DNA of 64,000 nucleotides from Actinernus sp. WN-2022 (GCA_030867875.1 JAOWCC010001589.1:143317745-143381744), one strand, 5' to 3'; positions 44,830 to 57,524 are shown, counted from the first letter of the stretch. Program-made: numbers and translations. The notes: generated by a model not told the origin, from the letters alone.

Positions 44830-46230
44830 TAAATGTAGCCAGTTGACTTCCTTCCTCATCAACTGGATTCTTATTTTGCTTACTTTACAAATGGCCACAT
44901 AAGCTTATGCTGCAATTAAACACACTGTACATATAAATAATTTACAATTATTATTATATAGTAGTATTATAAGAGTGAGTGAGAACTATCCTCTTTTTTG
45001 GCACCTCATTAAATAAAGTGGTCAGTGGAAGGGATGACATCATGGATTTATTTTCTTTGGTTCATGAATAAAATGAGGTGCATGCTAATTTATGCTAATT
45101 ATTGAGGAGTGCTAATTAATTAGGCACCACCTTTGTTAAAAAAAATTCCTCATCAGCACACATCAAACTTGCAAGGATTCGCCTATTCTGCAGCTCAAGG
45201 TTCGTCAGTTCATATGAAAATCGCTGAAAATAACTGTGTCCGATCACACAGCCGTTTTACTCATCGGTCATGCATAATAAATTGGTCTCCAATAATGTTC
45301 AGACACTTATACGTCAGATAATGGACAAACCTGTTTCGCATTTCCAACCCAAAATGTGATGTGATCAAATGCCACGAATCGGCCAACTTCAGGCTACACG
45401 GAAAAGAAAACAGCATGCATATGATAAGTGATACAAACCAGTGAGGAAAACAAGCGCAGTTTTTTTTGATGACTGCATGTACGTAACTCATAAGCTTGAC
45501 TTAACTTGCTGCCATTTACCTTTTCTCCTCGGTCTGTGTACGTTGTCTGCGAGGGAAACGACCATCGCAATTAGGGAGACTTTACAAAAATATGTTTCAG
45601 TACCTGTCAAAAAGCCTCTTCAAGCACACTTACCATTTTGGTGAAATTTTCACCGGATTATCGATCTCAGACCTTCTCAGCAAATTACATCAGTACGCAG
45701 TGCATTCTGGGAAGGTACCCACCTCCAACACTACCACAACCTCGTTCCCAGGGTAAAAGAGAGCAACGAGGTCGTCCGCTCACTTCCTCCCAAGTGAGCG
45801 GACGACCTCGTACCGTCTGAAAATCAGTCTAACGCTCTCTAGATCTTGGTCGATCGAGTTGATGTTTTTAAATATTCTTTCTCGACGTCTAAACACTTGA
45901 CACAATCAGTAACTAAAATCTTCTGGTTCAAGTGTTATCTTCGGGGTGTTTTTTCGTCTCTGTTTACAACGTTAACTGTAGCCGTTTTTAGTGATGACAA
46001 TTTCAACAACGCGATTTTCCTTTATATTTTATTTTATTTTATTTCACCCTCATGTTTTCGGTTGTTTCCTGTCATTCCGAGTATTTTTATGCAACTGCCA
46101 TTTGTCATGGAAATTTTGCCACCACATTGAGGGGTGGGTCACACTAAAATCTGCTTTAAATTTACACATGAAAGGTATTAACAATTATTTTATTTTGTTT
46201 TTATGACTATTGAGTCATCACTGAATTAGC
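44830..46230. other. No gene recognised
   Basis: Contains the 45765-45833 hairpin (gtccgctcacttcctccc / aagtgagcggac), which ends in a TAGCCTG-family TIR relic, and AT-rich filler. No frame longer than 94 codons, and none recognised. Confidence 0.45.
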
Positions 46231-46276
46231 CTGAATTTCAGCCGTCTCCTCTGGACGGCTGAAATTCAGGCTATCA
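46231..46276. mobile_element. 46-bp hairpin, TAGCCTGAATTTCAGCCG ends
   Basis: tagcctgaatttcagccg and complement enclose about 10 bp. Flanks tcactgaat and tcatcaaat agree at six of nine positions, compatible with a decayed 9-bp duplication. Confidence 0.7.
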
Positions 46277-46461
46277 TCAAATTATTTTGCTCTGAGTACA
46301 ATCACATAATTTAATACGCTTTAACCAGCCTTGTTTTGGCTGAACATTCAACCAAGATACATTGCGAGCTCAAATTTCTCGAACCGCCATTTTCGGGGCC
46401 CCCGATAATGGCTCTGGAGAGCTTCTTGAAACAAATCCTATTCCATCGGTCTCACAGGGCA

Positions 46462-46616
46462 GGGGCGTAGCTTCCTGTACGCATATACGCACGTGCGTAC
46501 ACTTTGAGTCGAAAATTCCCTGTTTGGCCTTGTATTTTTTTACGAGAGGGGGCCCATAAAACCGGTAGCTATTGCATTCGTGCGTACAACTTGAAATCGC
46601 CTAGCTACGCCCCTGC
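46462..46616. repeat. Foldback repeat, GGGGCGTAGCT ends
   Basis: aggggcgtagctt at the left pairs with tagctacgcccct at the right. Inner arms include gtgcgtacactttgagtcg and complement-like cgtgcgtacaacttgaaatc. Confidence 0.65.
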
Positions 46617-46756
46617 AGGGGCATACCAGTTGATTACTTATAGGGGAAAATGTTCCTTATTTATTAGCTTTTGTGTTCAGTCATATATTTCCGAATTTTC
46701 ACCTGCCAGGGGAAATATTGAACGTACTCTGGAGTCGCCTTTGGTCAGTGAAATAG

Positions 46757-47085
46757 GCCTTTTGCAATAGACAGTCACGTGACTTGTTGGCCCATAGTAA
46801 CGCCATACTGGGTTGCAAGCTAACCAACTCTCCCTTGACAACCAACAGAGATTGACTGAGCCGTGGTATCATAGCTGGACTTCGAAGCGTTTTTTCGTCT
46901 TACTTACTAAATTCATCTCGAAATAAGTCTTATACAGAACAAAAGTAAAGGTTGTTCTTTACTTTTGATCCGGTATTTTGTCAAATATGCGGCGCAATAT
47001 AGAGTTTGGACGCTCAAACGAACTCACCTCGAATCTCAGAGTCAGGCATGGCAAACAATGAGACATGGCGGCCGCTCAACAAGGT
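46757..47085 (+). repeat. Left member of a 0.3-kb inverted pair (with 57525-57840)
   Basis: From ggccttttgcaatagacagt through gtaaaggttgttctttactt to gagacatggcggccgctcaa, complementary to 57525-57840 with only scattered mismatches. They are either TIRs of one roughly 11-kb element or two opposed copies of a repeat. A three-base aat lies outside both ends. Confidence 0.85.
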
Positions 47086-47401
47086 AAAGTAGTCATAATT
47101 AAACGAATAGTATTGTAATAGTTGAGCAGATTCCTTCTTTCTTTTATACTATGTTATATGAAACAAGCTTATTTAGAAGGCAAGCGTCCCCGCTTCCATA
47201 AGGGAAAATTATTTATTGACGGTGCGGAAGTTTGCTAATTTAAGTTATACGTTTTAATATGTGAACATTATATTTACTTAAAGTTAAGCCATATTCTATA
47301 TTTAAGCCGCTCATGTTTTCAATTTACTTATTTTTGCCTGCTTGAATTGAGTATTTATCGTAAATTCTTCATATATATATTTGTATATACTTCAGTTATA
47401 A

Positions 47402-47945
47402 ATGAATCATGATAAGTTAAAAGAAAATTATCCCGACCAAAATTTCCAGGTCTACACTGATCATGGCTATTATACAATTGGAGAGTTAAATGACTTGGCT
47501 CAGATAGTTAAGCCTTACAAAGCAGCACTTCATGTTAATATAAGAAGCCTTCGTAAACACTCGAAGGATCTTGTAGATTTATTAGATATTATATACCACA
47601 AGAGTTTGATTTTGTTGGATGTAGTGAAACGTTTCTTTTACCAGATGATAATCTCGATGAATATTCAATTCCAGGCTATACACTGATAACACATAGTCGC
47701 TCAAACAATAGCCGAGGTGGCGGGGTAGCACTTTATTTAAAAGAAGCCACTAACTACAAAATTCGCAATGACCTTGAAATCAACTCTATTGAAAATTTGT
47801 GGATTGAGCAAAACAATGTAATTATAGGCATTGTTTATAAGCCCCCAAATTTTTCCAACCGAGAATTTTTAGACAACTTTGAAAAAACATTACATAATAT
47901 TTATCTTACTAAGAAACAATGCATAATTATGGGCGATTTTAATAA
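47402..47945 (+). pseudogene. LINE 1 endonuclease N-terminal part
   Basis: Met 47402 (MNHDKLKENYPDQNFQVYTD). LHVNIRSLRKHSKDLVDLL is the first endonuclease motif. A frame change near 47610-47630 leads to SETFLLPDDNLDEY, then RGGGVALYLKE, IVYKPP and IIMGDFN, the core of the APE-like fold that nicks target DNA. After GDFN (about 47942) the sequence jumps to YRNKIVELNK, the linker just before RT, so the catalytic SDH end is missing. It cannot nick. Confidence 0.8.
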
Positions 47946-49807
47946 AATACAAACTATATAGGAACAAAATTGTTGAATTAAATAAGATATTACGGACTAC
48001 ATATTATAATTCTTTAATGACTAACTCTAACAATTCTAAGAAATTATGGGACAATATAAATTTTATTATTAATAAAAAACGACGCTCTTCAACAATTAAT
48101 GGAATTACTAAGAATGAAAAAACTTATCACAATCCAAATTCCATTGCAAACGCTTTAAATTCTTACTTTGCAGACATTCCAGTATTATTATCTTCCAAGC
48201 TACCTCGTGGTTTTCAAAATAGAAATACTCGTAAACGAAAGACCAAACATAAATTTATAATTGATCAAACTAATGAGGTAGAAATTTATTTAATTTTAGA
48301 TAACTTAAATCCAAATAAATCCTTTGGGATTGATGGTGTACATCCCTGTATGCTTAAACTCGCAGCACTTGAACTATGTAAACCATTAGCATATGTGATT
48401 AATCTATCTATAAATAATGGTGTTTTCCCTGACTCCTTAAAACTTGCTAAAGTTCTTCCAATTTTTAAAAAAGGAGAGCGTACAAACTGTAACAACTACA
48501 GGCCAATTTCAATTCTTCCTATTTTTAGTAAAATTTTTGAAAGAGTAATATATAATCAATTATCTACTTACTTATGTCTTCATAACTTGTTATCTCCACT
48601 GCAATATGGTTTTCGCTCAGGATTAAATACAACAGATTGTGTGGTAGATCTTATTGACGAAATAACTCGATATTTAGATCAAGGACTATATGTGATTACA
48701 ATATTTTTAGACCTTGCAAAAGCTTTTGATACGGTAGACCATGCCACATTACTATCTAAGCTAAATAATTACGGTATCAAAGGTACATCCCATAACTGGT
48801 TTAGATCATATCTGCAATCTAGACAACAAAGAGTTTTTGTAAATGGAGTATTTTCTGATCAATTAACCTTATCCTATGGTGTACCACAAGGTTCAGTTCT
48901 AGGCCCTTTACTTTTTCTGTTATATGTAAATGACTTTCCAGCGTCAACAACTTATTTTTCTGTCCGTATGTTTGCTGATGATACGTCGGTTACTGTTGCT
49001 GGACCTGATTTAGATTTAATTATACCCAATATAAATAGCAATGTAAGTGATTTGTATAACTGGTTATGTGCCAACAAACTCACTTTGAACCTTGAAAAAA
49101 CTAATTATTTAATATTTCAACCTCGACAAAAACAAACATACATGTATAATATATATCCTCCTTTAAAAATAGCCAATAAACCTATAAAAAACTGTCACAG
49201 TATCAAATATTTAGGTTTTTACATTGACGCCCACCTTACTTGGTCAGGACATATTGAATATTTAAATGATAAACTTAGTAAAAATATTAATGTTCTCATT
49301 AAGTGTAAAAAATATTTACCCTTCAATAGCCTTCTAAATTTATATTATTCTCTAATTTACCCATTTATAAGCTATGGCTGTATAATTTGGGGAAATAACT
49401 ATGACAGTCCGTTATCTATCCTAGCTAAACTTCAAAATAAGGTTATTCGTGTTATATGTGATGTTCCTATAAGAGAGCATATCACTACATACTATATTAA
49501 ACTTAATGTACTTAAAATTCCTGATATAGTTAAAATGAATACATGTCTTTTCATTTATGAATGTATGACCGAAAGCAAAAGCTGTTCAATTAATATGAAA
49601 TATGTCTCAGAACAACATTCTTACCAAACAAGAAGCTCTACAAATCAAATTTTTTACATTGAACGATATCGGTTAAATTTGAGAAAATTTTCCCCCACAG
49701 TAATAGGTCTTTATTATTGGAATAACTTACCTCTTCGAATTAAAAGCATTCATTCCAGAAAACAACTAAAAAAAGCTATTTTTTCTCACTACCTTTCCCA
49801 ATATTGA
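47946..49807 (+). pseudogene. LINE 1 reverse transcriptase and C-terminal domain
   Basis: From Met 48017 the frame is open for 596 codons. RT motifs are in order: NKSFGIDGVHPCMLKLAAL, YRPISILPIFSKIFERV, LQYGFRSGLNTTDCVVDL, IFLDLAKAFDTVDH, LSYGVPQGSVLGPLLFLLYV, and the catalytic MFADDTSV. The thumb with LNLEKTNYLIF and IKYLGFYIDAHLTWSGHI follows, then IYPFISYGCIIWG and the usual C-terminal part (YQTRSS). It would extend cDNA from the nicked target. RT itself looks intact, but the linked endonuclease is not. Confidence 0.92.
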
Positions 49808-50049
49808 TATTTATTATGCATTATTTTGGCAGAAATGTTCCTTTTAATTCTTTCTAGTAATAATTATCACAGATTTAAGGGTATCGTATTTAGGTAACTA
49901 TTTGATGCCCTTACACCAATGATTAATGTTGAGTGTGAGGTATCGTTTTTCCTAGTGTAGTATGTGTGTATTTTATTGTCTGTTATTTAATGTTATATTG
50001 TATAAATTTGTAAATCATGGTGTAAAATAAACTCAAATCAAAATCAAAT

Positions 50050-50660
50050 ATAAACCAGTAATTACGGCGTTAATTTCTCAGGTTTATAACTTTGGAGAGT
50101 ACACAAAACATTGACGAATGGTGACAGTGTCAGTATTAAAATGCAATGGTCGATATGACCACATACAGGAAGGCCAAGCTCTGTATTTGCACTGTGAAAG
50201 TTCTAGAAGAAAAAATGAAAAATAAATAGAATATTTAACTTTGAAGAACTGGTCTTGTGTTATCATGTGTCTATAATTAACCATATAGCAATCAGTTAGT
50301 GCTCTGGCACCTGTAAATCGGTATGTTTTCTGGCTAGCTCTTTTTCTTTAATATTTATAAAGAGGGAGTCAGTTTTTCTCAACTATATTTTTCCTATGTT
50401 TGGTGTGGTGACATGAAATATTGAGAACTTATTAAACATATTGTAAGCTTCCTGCAGCAAACACATCAACTCTAATGTTTCAAAAAGTGACATGCTAGAA
50501 AATCATGATAAAGAACTTAAGAATTTATTTAATTTAATCTAATTGTTAAATTAATTAAGCTTAACTGGTTGGAATACTTAGACTTGGTGTTTTTCTTTAA
50601 GTGCAAATTAGGCATCGTAAATCTGGATATCAATCATTATACTTCATACAGTCAGGACCC
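50050..50660. other. No gene recognised
   Basis: AT-rich DNA between LINE 1 and the G-run MITE; nothing identified. Confidence 0.4.
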
Positions 50661-51076
50661 GGGGAGGGGGGGGGGGGGGGTACTCTACCCAAAGTTGGGT
50701 AATGGTGTGCCGCTGGGGCTCTGAAACCCTTACCCTGTTTAAGACAAAAAACCTCAAATTTCCATACCTTGTTCAAGACAAAGTGTTAAAATTTTATACC
50801 CTTCTATAAGACGAAAATACAACAAGAATCCACAAGAAGTGTCTATAAAGTCGACTGTTTTATTTAGAGGTCAGGGATAAACTGATTACAAATCGATATC
50901 TGGTAATGAGTATGATGTTTACATCAGATAAATGTCATGTCAAAAGTGATAAATACCATACCCTGTTCAAGATCTGTCAATGTGAAAATGGATACCCTGT
51001 CTAAGACCAGAAACTCGAAAAACCATACCCTGTCCAGTGGATCATCCCCGTATAGTCGATATATGGGAGTACCCCC
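50661..51076. mobile_element. MITE with G-run ends and ATACCCTGTT repeats
   Basis: Opposite orientation to 32600-33051. It starts with a G run and tactctaccc and ends atatgggagtaccccc. Inside, ccataccctgttcaagac recurs about five times. Confidence 0.75.
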
Positions 51077-51163
51077 AGGAAGAAGCAAGGCATATAAAGC
51101 CAAAAAATTAAGGAATATATCTGATAGTGTTTATTAATCTAATATATACTTTTACATGGTCTA

Positions 51164-54046
51164 ATGGATGTCAAAGGGGCACTGTCATTGGAATTGAATC
51201 TTCAAGTTTCTTTAAAAGAAAACTACAAACTGATAACACCGACTGGTGTTTGGGTTTATTCGTCCTCAAATCGTCTATTAAACGAAAAAGATTTATTCAA
51301 AGATATTATCGAACCTCCAGATAAAGAGTCTGAGTCCGAGATAAATATGCATGAAAGCTATCTCGAGTCCAAATACTGTACCATAAAGCAAACTGGTAAT
51401 TTATTTCATCAGGCAAAAAAACGAAGCGGATTTTCCGTATTCCATTGCAACATGCGTAGTCTAACGAAGAATATATCCCTATTACACGACATTTTACTTA
51501 CAGTAAAGGAAACTCCAGATATTATCGCTATTTCTGAAACGAAATTGAATGAAAATAGCTGCATTAATATTAGCATACCCGGATACCAATTCTTGCATAC
51601 TAATTCGAAAACAGCAGCTGGAGGCGTTGGTCTTTATATTTCAAATGAATTACAGTTTACCAGAAGGCGTAACCTCGAGTTTTGCTTGGACGGCGTGGAA
51701 TCTTGTTGGATTGAAATTGAACGGAAGAGACAAAAGAATATCACAATTGGTTGTATTTACCGACATCCCTCAAATGACCGTGACGCGTTCTTTGAAAAAC
51801 TAGAAACTCAATTAGAAAACCTAAACAACAAGGGCCAAGAGGTAATTGTTCTAGGAGATATAAATATAAACTTCTTAAAATATAATATTGATAATCACAC
51901 CTCCGAATTCCTCGACATGTTGCTTAACTTAGGCTTCATGCCACTGATTACCAAGGCTACGAGAATCACTGATCATACATCCACCTTAATAGATCATATT
52001 TATACCAACATGCCTCAAAAGGTTATTAAAGCAGGTGTTTGTTTAGCCGATGTCTCCGATCACCTGCCTATCTTCTCCACATTTGCAAACAAACTTCCAG
52101 TGATCAATGAAAATAAATACTTTAGAGATTTTTCACACTTCAACAATGACGATTTTTTAAACGACCTACGGAATGTTGATTTCAATGGCTTAATTGTTGA
52201 AGATGTGAATGAAAGTATGAACAACATAGTAGATACGCTTAAACAGATATCCAACACACATGTGCCGATACGGAAAGCATCACACCGAAAAAGAAAACAC
52301 ATGAAGAAGCCTTGGATCACAAATGCGATTCTTGTCTCAATTAAGAGAAAACAAAAACTATTCAGAACACATTTTTTAAGCAACGAACCGAGAAAGATTA
52401 AAGAATATAAAATATACAACAATAAATTAAACAAAATTAAGGAGGCTGCAAGGAAGAGCTATTTTAGAGCACAATTTGACTTGCACAAAGAAAACTTAAA
52501 AACCACGTGGAAGCTAATTGGAATGGTTGTAAACAGAAACAGAAATTTTTCACCTGGTATTAAGAAACTTCTATACAACAATAAATGCTATACGAATAAG
52601 GCTAGTATTTGCCATCAACTCAACACACACTATATAAACGTTGGCCCTAAATTAGCAGAGAATATTCCCATAAATGACATAAGCCCAACTAGTTACATTA
52701 AGAAATCATTTCCAAATAGCTTTATGTTCAGAAGTATCTGCATTCATGAAGTTTATGATGCTATTATGGGGCTTAAATTGAATAAGTCCTGTATTGGTAT
52801 TCCACAGAGATGCATACAATTAGCAGGTGGTCATATAAGTGAATCCCTCACAACAATATTTAACCAATCCTTACTTCAAGGCATAGTCCCGGATGTACTA
52901 AAAATGTCTAAGGTAACGCCTGTTGATAAAGGAGGGGAAGTTATGGACCCATGCAATTATCGCCCTATCTCCACTTTGTCAGCCCTAACGCAAATCTTTG
53001 AAAAACTAGTATACAAACAGCTCATAAATTATATTGAAAAACACGATATTTTATTCCAATTCCAATTCGGTTTTAGAAAAGGCCGCTCAACAGCACAGGC
53101 TGTAACTGAAATTGTAGACAGTCTTCGAAGAGCTATAGACAATAATATGTATACTTGTGGAGTATTCTTAGATTTTTCAAAGGCTTTCGACACGGTCAAC
53201 CACCAAATACTATTAAAAAAACTAGAGGCATATGGAGTAAGGGGGGTCCCCCTAAACTGGTTTACAAACTACCTAACGAACAGACAACAATATGTTGCGC
53301 TAGGAAACACTGAATCCACGAAACAAACAATGATCTGTGGTATACCACAAGGCAGTATCCTAGGACCACTCTTATTCCTAATCTACATTAACGACCTTCC
53401 AAACTGTTCAGACACTTTAACATTTAGAATTTTTGCAGATGATACCAATGTATTCGCATCAGCACGAGAACTAAAAAGCCTAGAAGCATTGATAAACTCT
53501 GAACTGGACCGAGTCAAGGAATGGTGCGATACGAATAAGCTTTCAATAAACTTTTCTAAAACAAATTATATGATCGTTAAATCTTCGCGGAAAAAGGACG
53601 GAGAAATTGATATAAAATTACAAACCAAAGATGGATCGTGCCACTTGGAAAGAAAAGACCATATAAAATATTTAGGTGTTCTGATTGACGATTCAATGTC
53701 TTGGAAATATCATGTTTCATATGTTTGCTCTAGAATTTCAAGAAATATTGGTATCATATCCAAGCTTAGGCACTATCTATCTATTCACCAACTAAAACAA
53801 ATATATTACAACCTTATTTACCCCTACATTTCTTATGCTATTCTAGCCTGGGGGAGTGCTTACCAATCACACTTGAAAAAGATACAAACTAAGCAAAATG
53901 TTGTAGCAAGGTTAATATTTTTCTCTGTTATATATGTTTGGCAAAAATACGGAAAGCGCTCTCCCCTTACTAAATCTCTTAGATATTCAAACTGTAGAAA
54001 ATGTTTATCGCCTTCATGCCATAAAGTTTGTTCATTTGTGGCATAA
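51164..54046 (+). pseudogene. LINE 2 endonuclease-reverse transcriptase, frameshifted near its end
   Basis: 960 codons from Met 51164. Endonuclease: VFHCNMRSLTKNISLLHDIL, IIAISETKLNENS, GGVGLYISNEL, IGCIYRHPS, VLGDININFL, DHTSTLIDHIY, and VSDHLPIFS with the catalytic SDH (about residues 60-300). RT: CNYRPISTLSALTQIFEKLV, FGFRKGRSTAQAVTEIVDSL, VFLDFSKAFDTVNH, GIPQGSILGPLLFLIYINDL, and the catalytic IFADDTNV. Then LSINFSKTNYMIV and IKYLGVLIDDSMSW. All key residues are present. A shift near 53930 ends the frame in unrelated residues; the true C-terminus lies in the next phase. Repair of one base would be needed for full length, so it is recently dead or the break is a sequencing error. Confidence 0.92.
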
Positions 54047-54290
54047 AGGTCTCCTTCCAAGCTTGTTTAATGATTTTTTTCAATATGCCAGTGGCAAACA
54101 CACATACAACACAAGATACTCAACCCAAAAGAATTTATACAAATCACGTGTCCGAACTAATACTGGCAAACAAATGCTTTCATATCAGGCAATTGATCTC
54201 TGGCAGGATATTCCTAGCCACCTAAAAGACCTTAGTGTTTTTGTCTTCGCAAAAAAAATAAAACACTATCTACTGTCAGAACAACATATT

Positions 54291-54296
<6 letters not shown>
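53930..54296 (+). pseudogene. LINE 2 C-terminal domain in shifted frame
   Basis: Continues the RT C-terminus after the shift: LPLLNLLDIQTVENVYRLHA, FVHLWHKGLLP, HTYNTRYST, LSYQAIDLWQDIPSHLKDL, ending IKHYLLSEQHIK. This pattern closes the CR1/Jockey-type ORF2. Confidence 0.85.
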
Positions 54297-54325
<29 letters not shown>

Positions 54326-54732
54326 ATTCTAGATAAATAACCTATTGTAAATATTGAAATTGTCCAGTAGTCTCAAATATCATGATAATCTTTAGCTATT
54401 CTTGTTTTACTATAAACCTTCATTCCTTATTGTCCTTTTTCTCTGTTTGTAAAATACTTTCAAAGGCTGGGGGCTAACTCGAAAACCTCACGGTTCACTT
54501 AGCTCCCAGGCTCAAACTTCTCAAACTCAAAATATTGCCTAACAATTTTATCTACCTTTATATGTTTGTCCACTTCTGTATATATTTAGTATTTCCCATT
54601 TGAGTAAATAAAGATTGTATTGTATTGTATTGTATAATTCGAAGAGTAATATACTATGTGAATGCCCGGATATGGTTTTCAAAATTTTTCAATAAAGGAT
54701 GACTAAGTGGATTACAAAAGCTAATTCTATGA

Positions 54733-54955
54733 AGAGGCCTGGTTAGGGGTATTGGGGATAAGGGATAACTAGCAAAATAATGACTGGGATAAGGGATAAC
54801 AAACCAGAAAACAGTAGGGATAAGGGATAACCAAAGTCCATCGGGATAATCGATAACAGCCATCTGCATCTCAGGGATAAGTGATTAACTATCCTGAAAA
54901 ATATAGGGATAAGGGATAACAGCACCCCACCTCCCCCTAATAACTGGGCCTCTAT
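54733..54955. mobile_element. MITE with GGGATAAGGGATAAC repeats
   Basis: Ends gaggcctggttagggg and ccccctaataactgggcctc are inverted. Between them gggataagggataac occurs about six times. Not coding. Confidence 0.7.
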
Positions 54956-54959
54956 AAAC

Positions 54960-55546
54960 TTGATTTCGGTTACAGTGAACATATTTCAAGTTGCTCTAAA
55001 TTTCTCTTAAAAGCAGTATTTTTCATCCACTCAAATCTTTGCCATCCTTTATCAAAATTGTCTCAAATTTTCTCGGCTAGTACACTGCATACTCTCATGC
55101 CTGGCAGAGAGATGAGAAACCTCTGCTTGCAGGGTAATATTTTTGTCTTTAGTCATGAGAATGTTTATCATTTTTGGGTTAATTGACAGTGTTCCTTTAA
55201 TATTATTAAAATTTTATAGCGAGTCATGGTTAATAATGTATGCCTGTTACTGGCTAATAGCAAAATAAGAAACAAAATATATAACATTCTCTCCAATGAC
55301 TAAGTAGGGATATATAAAACTTATCAAAGTCCTGATATTTTTCTTTGCTTCAAAACTGGACATGTAACACCCACAGATTCAGTATCAAACTAAAATAATA
55401 TTCTAAGATAATTTCTGCATCTCCTCAAGTACATGTAGCTAGCCATAGCCTGTCCTTTTCTAAGTTAAGGCAAAGGAAACAAACATTTAATTTTAAATAA
55501 TACAACATTTATGAATATTTTCGTAGCTTAAATATAGCCTTAATTA
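54960..55546. other. No gene recognised
   Basis: AT-rich filler without inverted repeats or recognisable frames. Confidence 0.4.
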
Positions 55547-57143
55547 TGCACTAGTCAATTGAAACTCCGGCCCCCCAACCCCCGGGACATAGCGGGGAAT
55601 GTAACATTTATACAGTGTTACATTTTGACCTTTTCCCCGCCCATCAGGGGCAGTTGGCTGTTACAATACCCGCCCCTATGGCCCCGACATGTGCTTCAGA
55701 ATTTTCAATTAGGAGGAGGCATTGAGAAATTGAATATACATAAGCTTCAGTATCATATGACCCGTACGGCGGCCCGCGCGCGCTTTCCTTTCAAAACCAT
55801 TTACAAAAGTCACGTGATGAGGGCCGGACGTGTATGGCGTGAGCGGGCCGGAAAAAGCCGCCGAGGTCCGTACGTCATCATGACCTCGAGCAATATTTTC
55901 CCGTCCGGCCCTCCAACTCAGTCAATAAGTACCTAATCCGTTGTTCCATTATTTGAAAAAAATACATTTTCTGAAGCACACTTTCTATTACTATATTTTC
56001 TAATTACTATCGTCGAGGGGGTAGAGGGTATTCCTGTTTGTGACGTATTATGTATGTGCCGCCGGGGTGGGTCAGGGTTTTGAGCTCAGTTTGGGCAGGT
56101 AGGGTCAGGGTTTTGACCTGATTTGGGCAGATCAGGGTCAGGATTTGAGTATAATTTGGGAGCAGTCAGGGTCGGGGTTCAGTATATTTTAGGTAGTTAG
56201 GGTTCAGTTTTTTTTAGCTACTATGCCAAAAAAAAGACATTCTGTTGCCGCATTGTGATCGCCTGCCCACATGCAAGCACTGAGGTTCCCATACATCGTG
56301 ACGTCGCTAATTCGTGCTTCAGTACGTATCTATGTACTTAATCTGGTGATTTGTTTACCCAATGCCACGTCCCGACTTGAAATGTTCCGTATTTTGCATG
56401 TATATCCGACCGTGTTTTGAAAACAATCAGTTTAAGAAGGGGCAATCAGGTTTTTATTTTTCCCCAAAAGGGGGCAATCAGGGTTTTGGAGCTCGGATTG
56501 GGTCAAACAGGGTCAGGGTTTGAGCCTCTTGGCCTCACATACATACCCATTTTTCATGTAATTACCCCCCCCCCCCCCCCCCCCTCCCCGACACCAAACG
56601 GCCGGTGCTTGGGACAAAAACTCACTTATAGTGGAATTTCTATCCACAACTTTCGTATGATTATTGTAATGAAGAAGTACCTGATATGAGAAGTAAATAC
56701 ATGCATTCCAACCGAAGTTCGTGAATAATGGCGACAGAGATCTCATAAGTTTGAATATGTATGATGATTGAATATTTATAAACTGATCACTACATGAATA
56801 ATTCATGTCGAAAACGAATTGCTTACGGAAATAGAGAGCAAAAAATCAGGAAAATACAGTCTTTAAGCATTAATAAACCAAGCGTTTAGGAATAAAAATA
56901 GCGATGGGTAAAAAAAGGGATGATTTCAATTTCCAGCGTTGTTGATGCTCGGGCCCAGTCCCGCTCTGTCGTGGCTGGCGTTACAATCACCGCTGAAATC
57001 CCCGCAAATTTTGCAAATCGTTACTTTCCCCGTTCCACCGGAGAAATGCTGCGTTAAATGTGCGTTATTCCACGGCCATGTCCCCGTTAATGCCCCGCTA
57101 TGTCCCGGGGGTCAGGGGGCCGGGGTTTCAATTGACTAGTGCA
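55547..57143. mobile_element. 1.6-kb TTA-flanked element with GC-rich TIRs
   Basis: tgcactagtcaattgaaac at 55547 and its complement ending 57143, flanked by TTA (55544-55546, 57144-57146). The TIRs (about 55 bp) continue with ccggccccc and ccccgggacatagcgggg. The interior has gtcagggttttgagc-type repeats (56060-56530), a C-run and a palindromic GC block (55760-55915), but no transposase. The end sequence links it to 34765-35821 and 3107-3274. Confidence 0.82.
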
Positions 57144-57228
57144 TTAAAGTTAAACACAGGATTTTATTTAAGTACATGAACGAGCGCCTAGAGTAAACAG
57201 TATTTATCCCCATATTGGTTAGATTATA

Positions 57229-57417
57229 GAATACCCCGCAACTTCGAAAGATCACTTGAAAACTGTGCTAAACTATGCTAAATTATCCATTATAGTGCAG
57301 GTGTATGTAGGGTCGTTCTATGAATGATTTGGAGTCGAAAATGGTTAGGTTTTTTTTATATTTCAGGGTTGGGTTTTTAGAAAATGAATTATTAATGATC
57401 CAAGTTGCGGGGTATTC
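57229..57417. mobile_element. MITE, GAATACCCCGCAAC ends, TATA duplication
   Basis: gaataccccgcaacttcg and aagttgcggggtattc ends, tata on both sides (57225-57228, 57418-57421). Inverted relative of 24549-24748. Confidence 0.8.
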
Positions 57418-57524
57418 TATAATTGCTCCCCAATATTCTTTTGAGTCCTGAGCAAAAGCTTATTGTGTTTGACCGATTATTCACTAGCATAAAAACAAGC
57501 AATCGAAAGAGTTCACTAAGTTGT

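Larger units (their letters stand above)
47402..50045 (+). mobile_element. LINE 1 (CR1/Jockey-like), endonuclease internally deleted
   Basis: Contains an apurinic-type endonuclease N-terminus, an RT and a 3' UTR ending in aataaactcaaatcaaaatc, a microsatellite-like tail instead of poly(A). About 300 nt of endonuclease/linker sequence were lost at 47945. The 5' limit is uncertain. Confidence 0.82.
51164..54640 (+). mobile_element. LINE 2 (CR1/Jockey-like), nearly full length
   Basis: A long ORF with endonuclease and RT (51164-54046), a shifted C-terminus (to 54296), then a 3' UTR with an internal A27-like run (54296-54323). It ends in aataaagattgtattgtatt, a (TTGTA)n tail. A 5'-truncated relative with the same tail ends at about 60986. 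No target duplication was identified. Confidence 0.85.

Noticed and set aside
54733..54955. Homing endonuclease-type sites (tagggataa)
   Set aside because: Only part of an I-SceI-like sequence, repeated as a MITE internal unit; no endonuclease gene.
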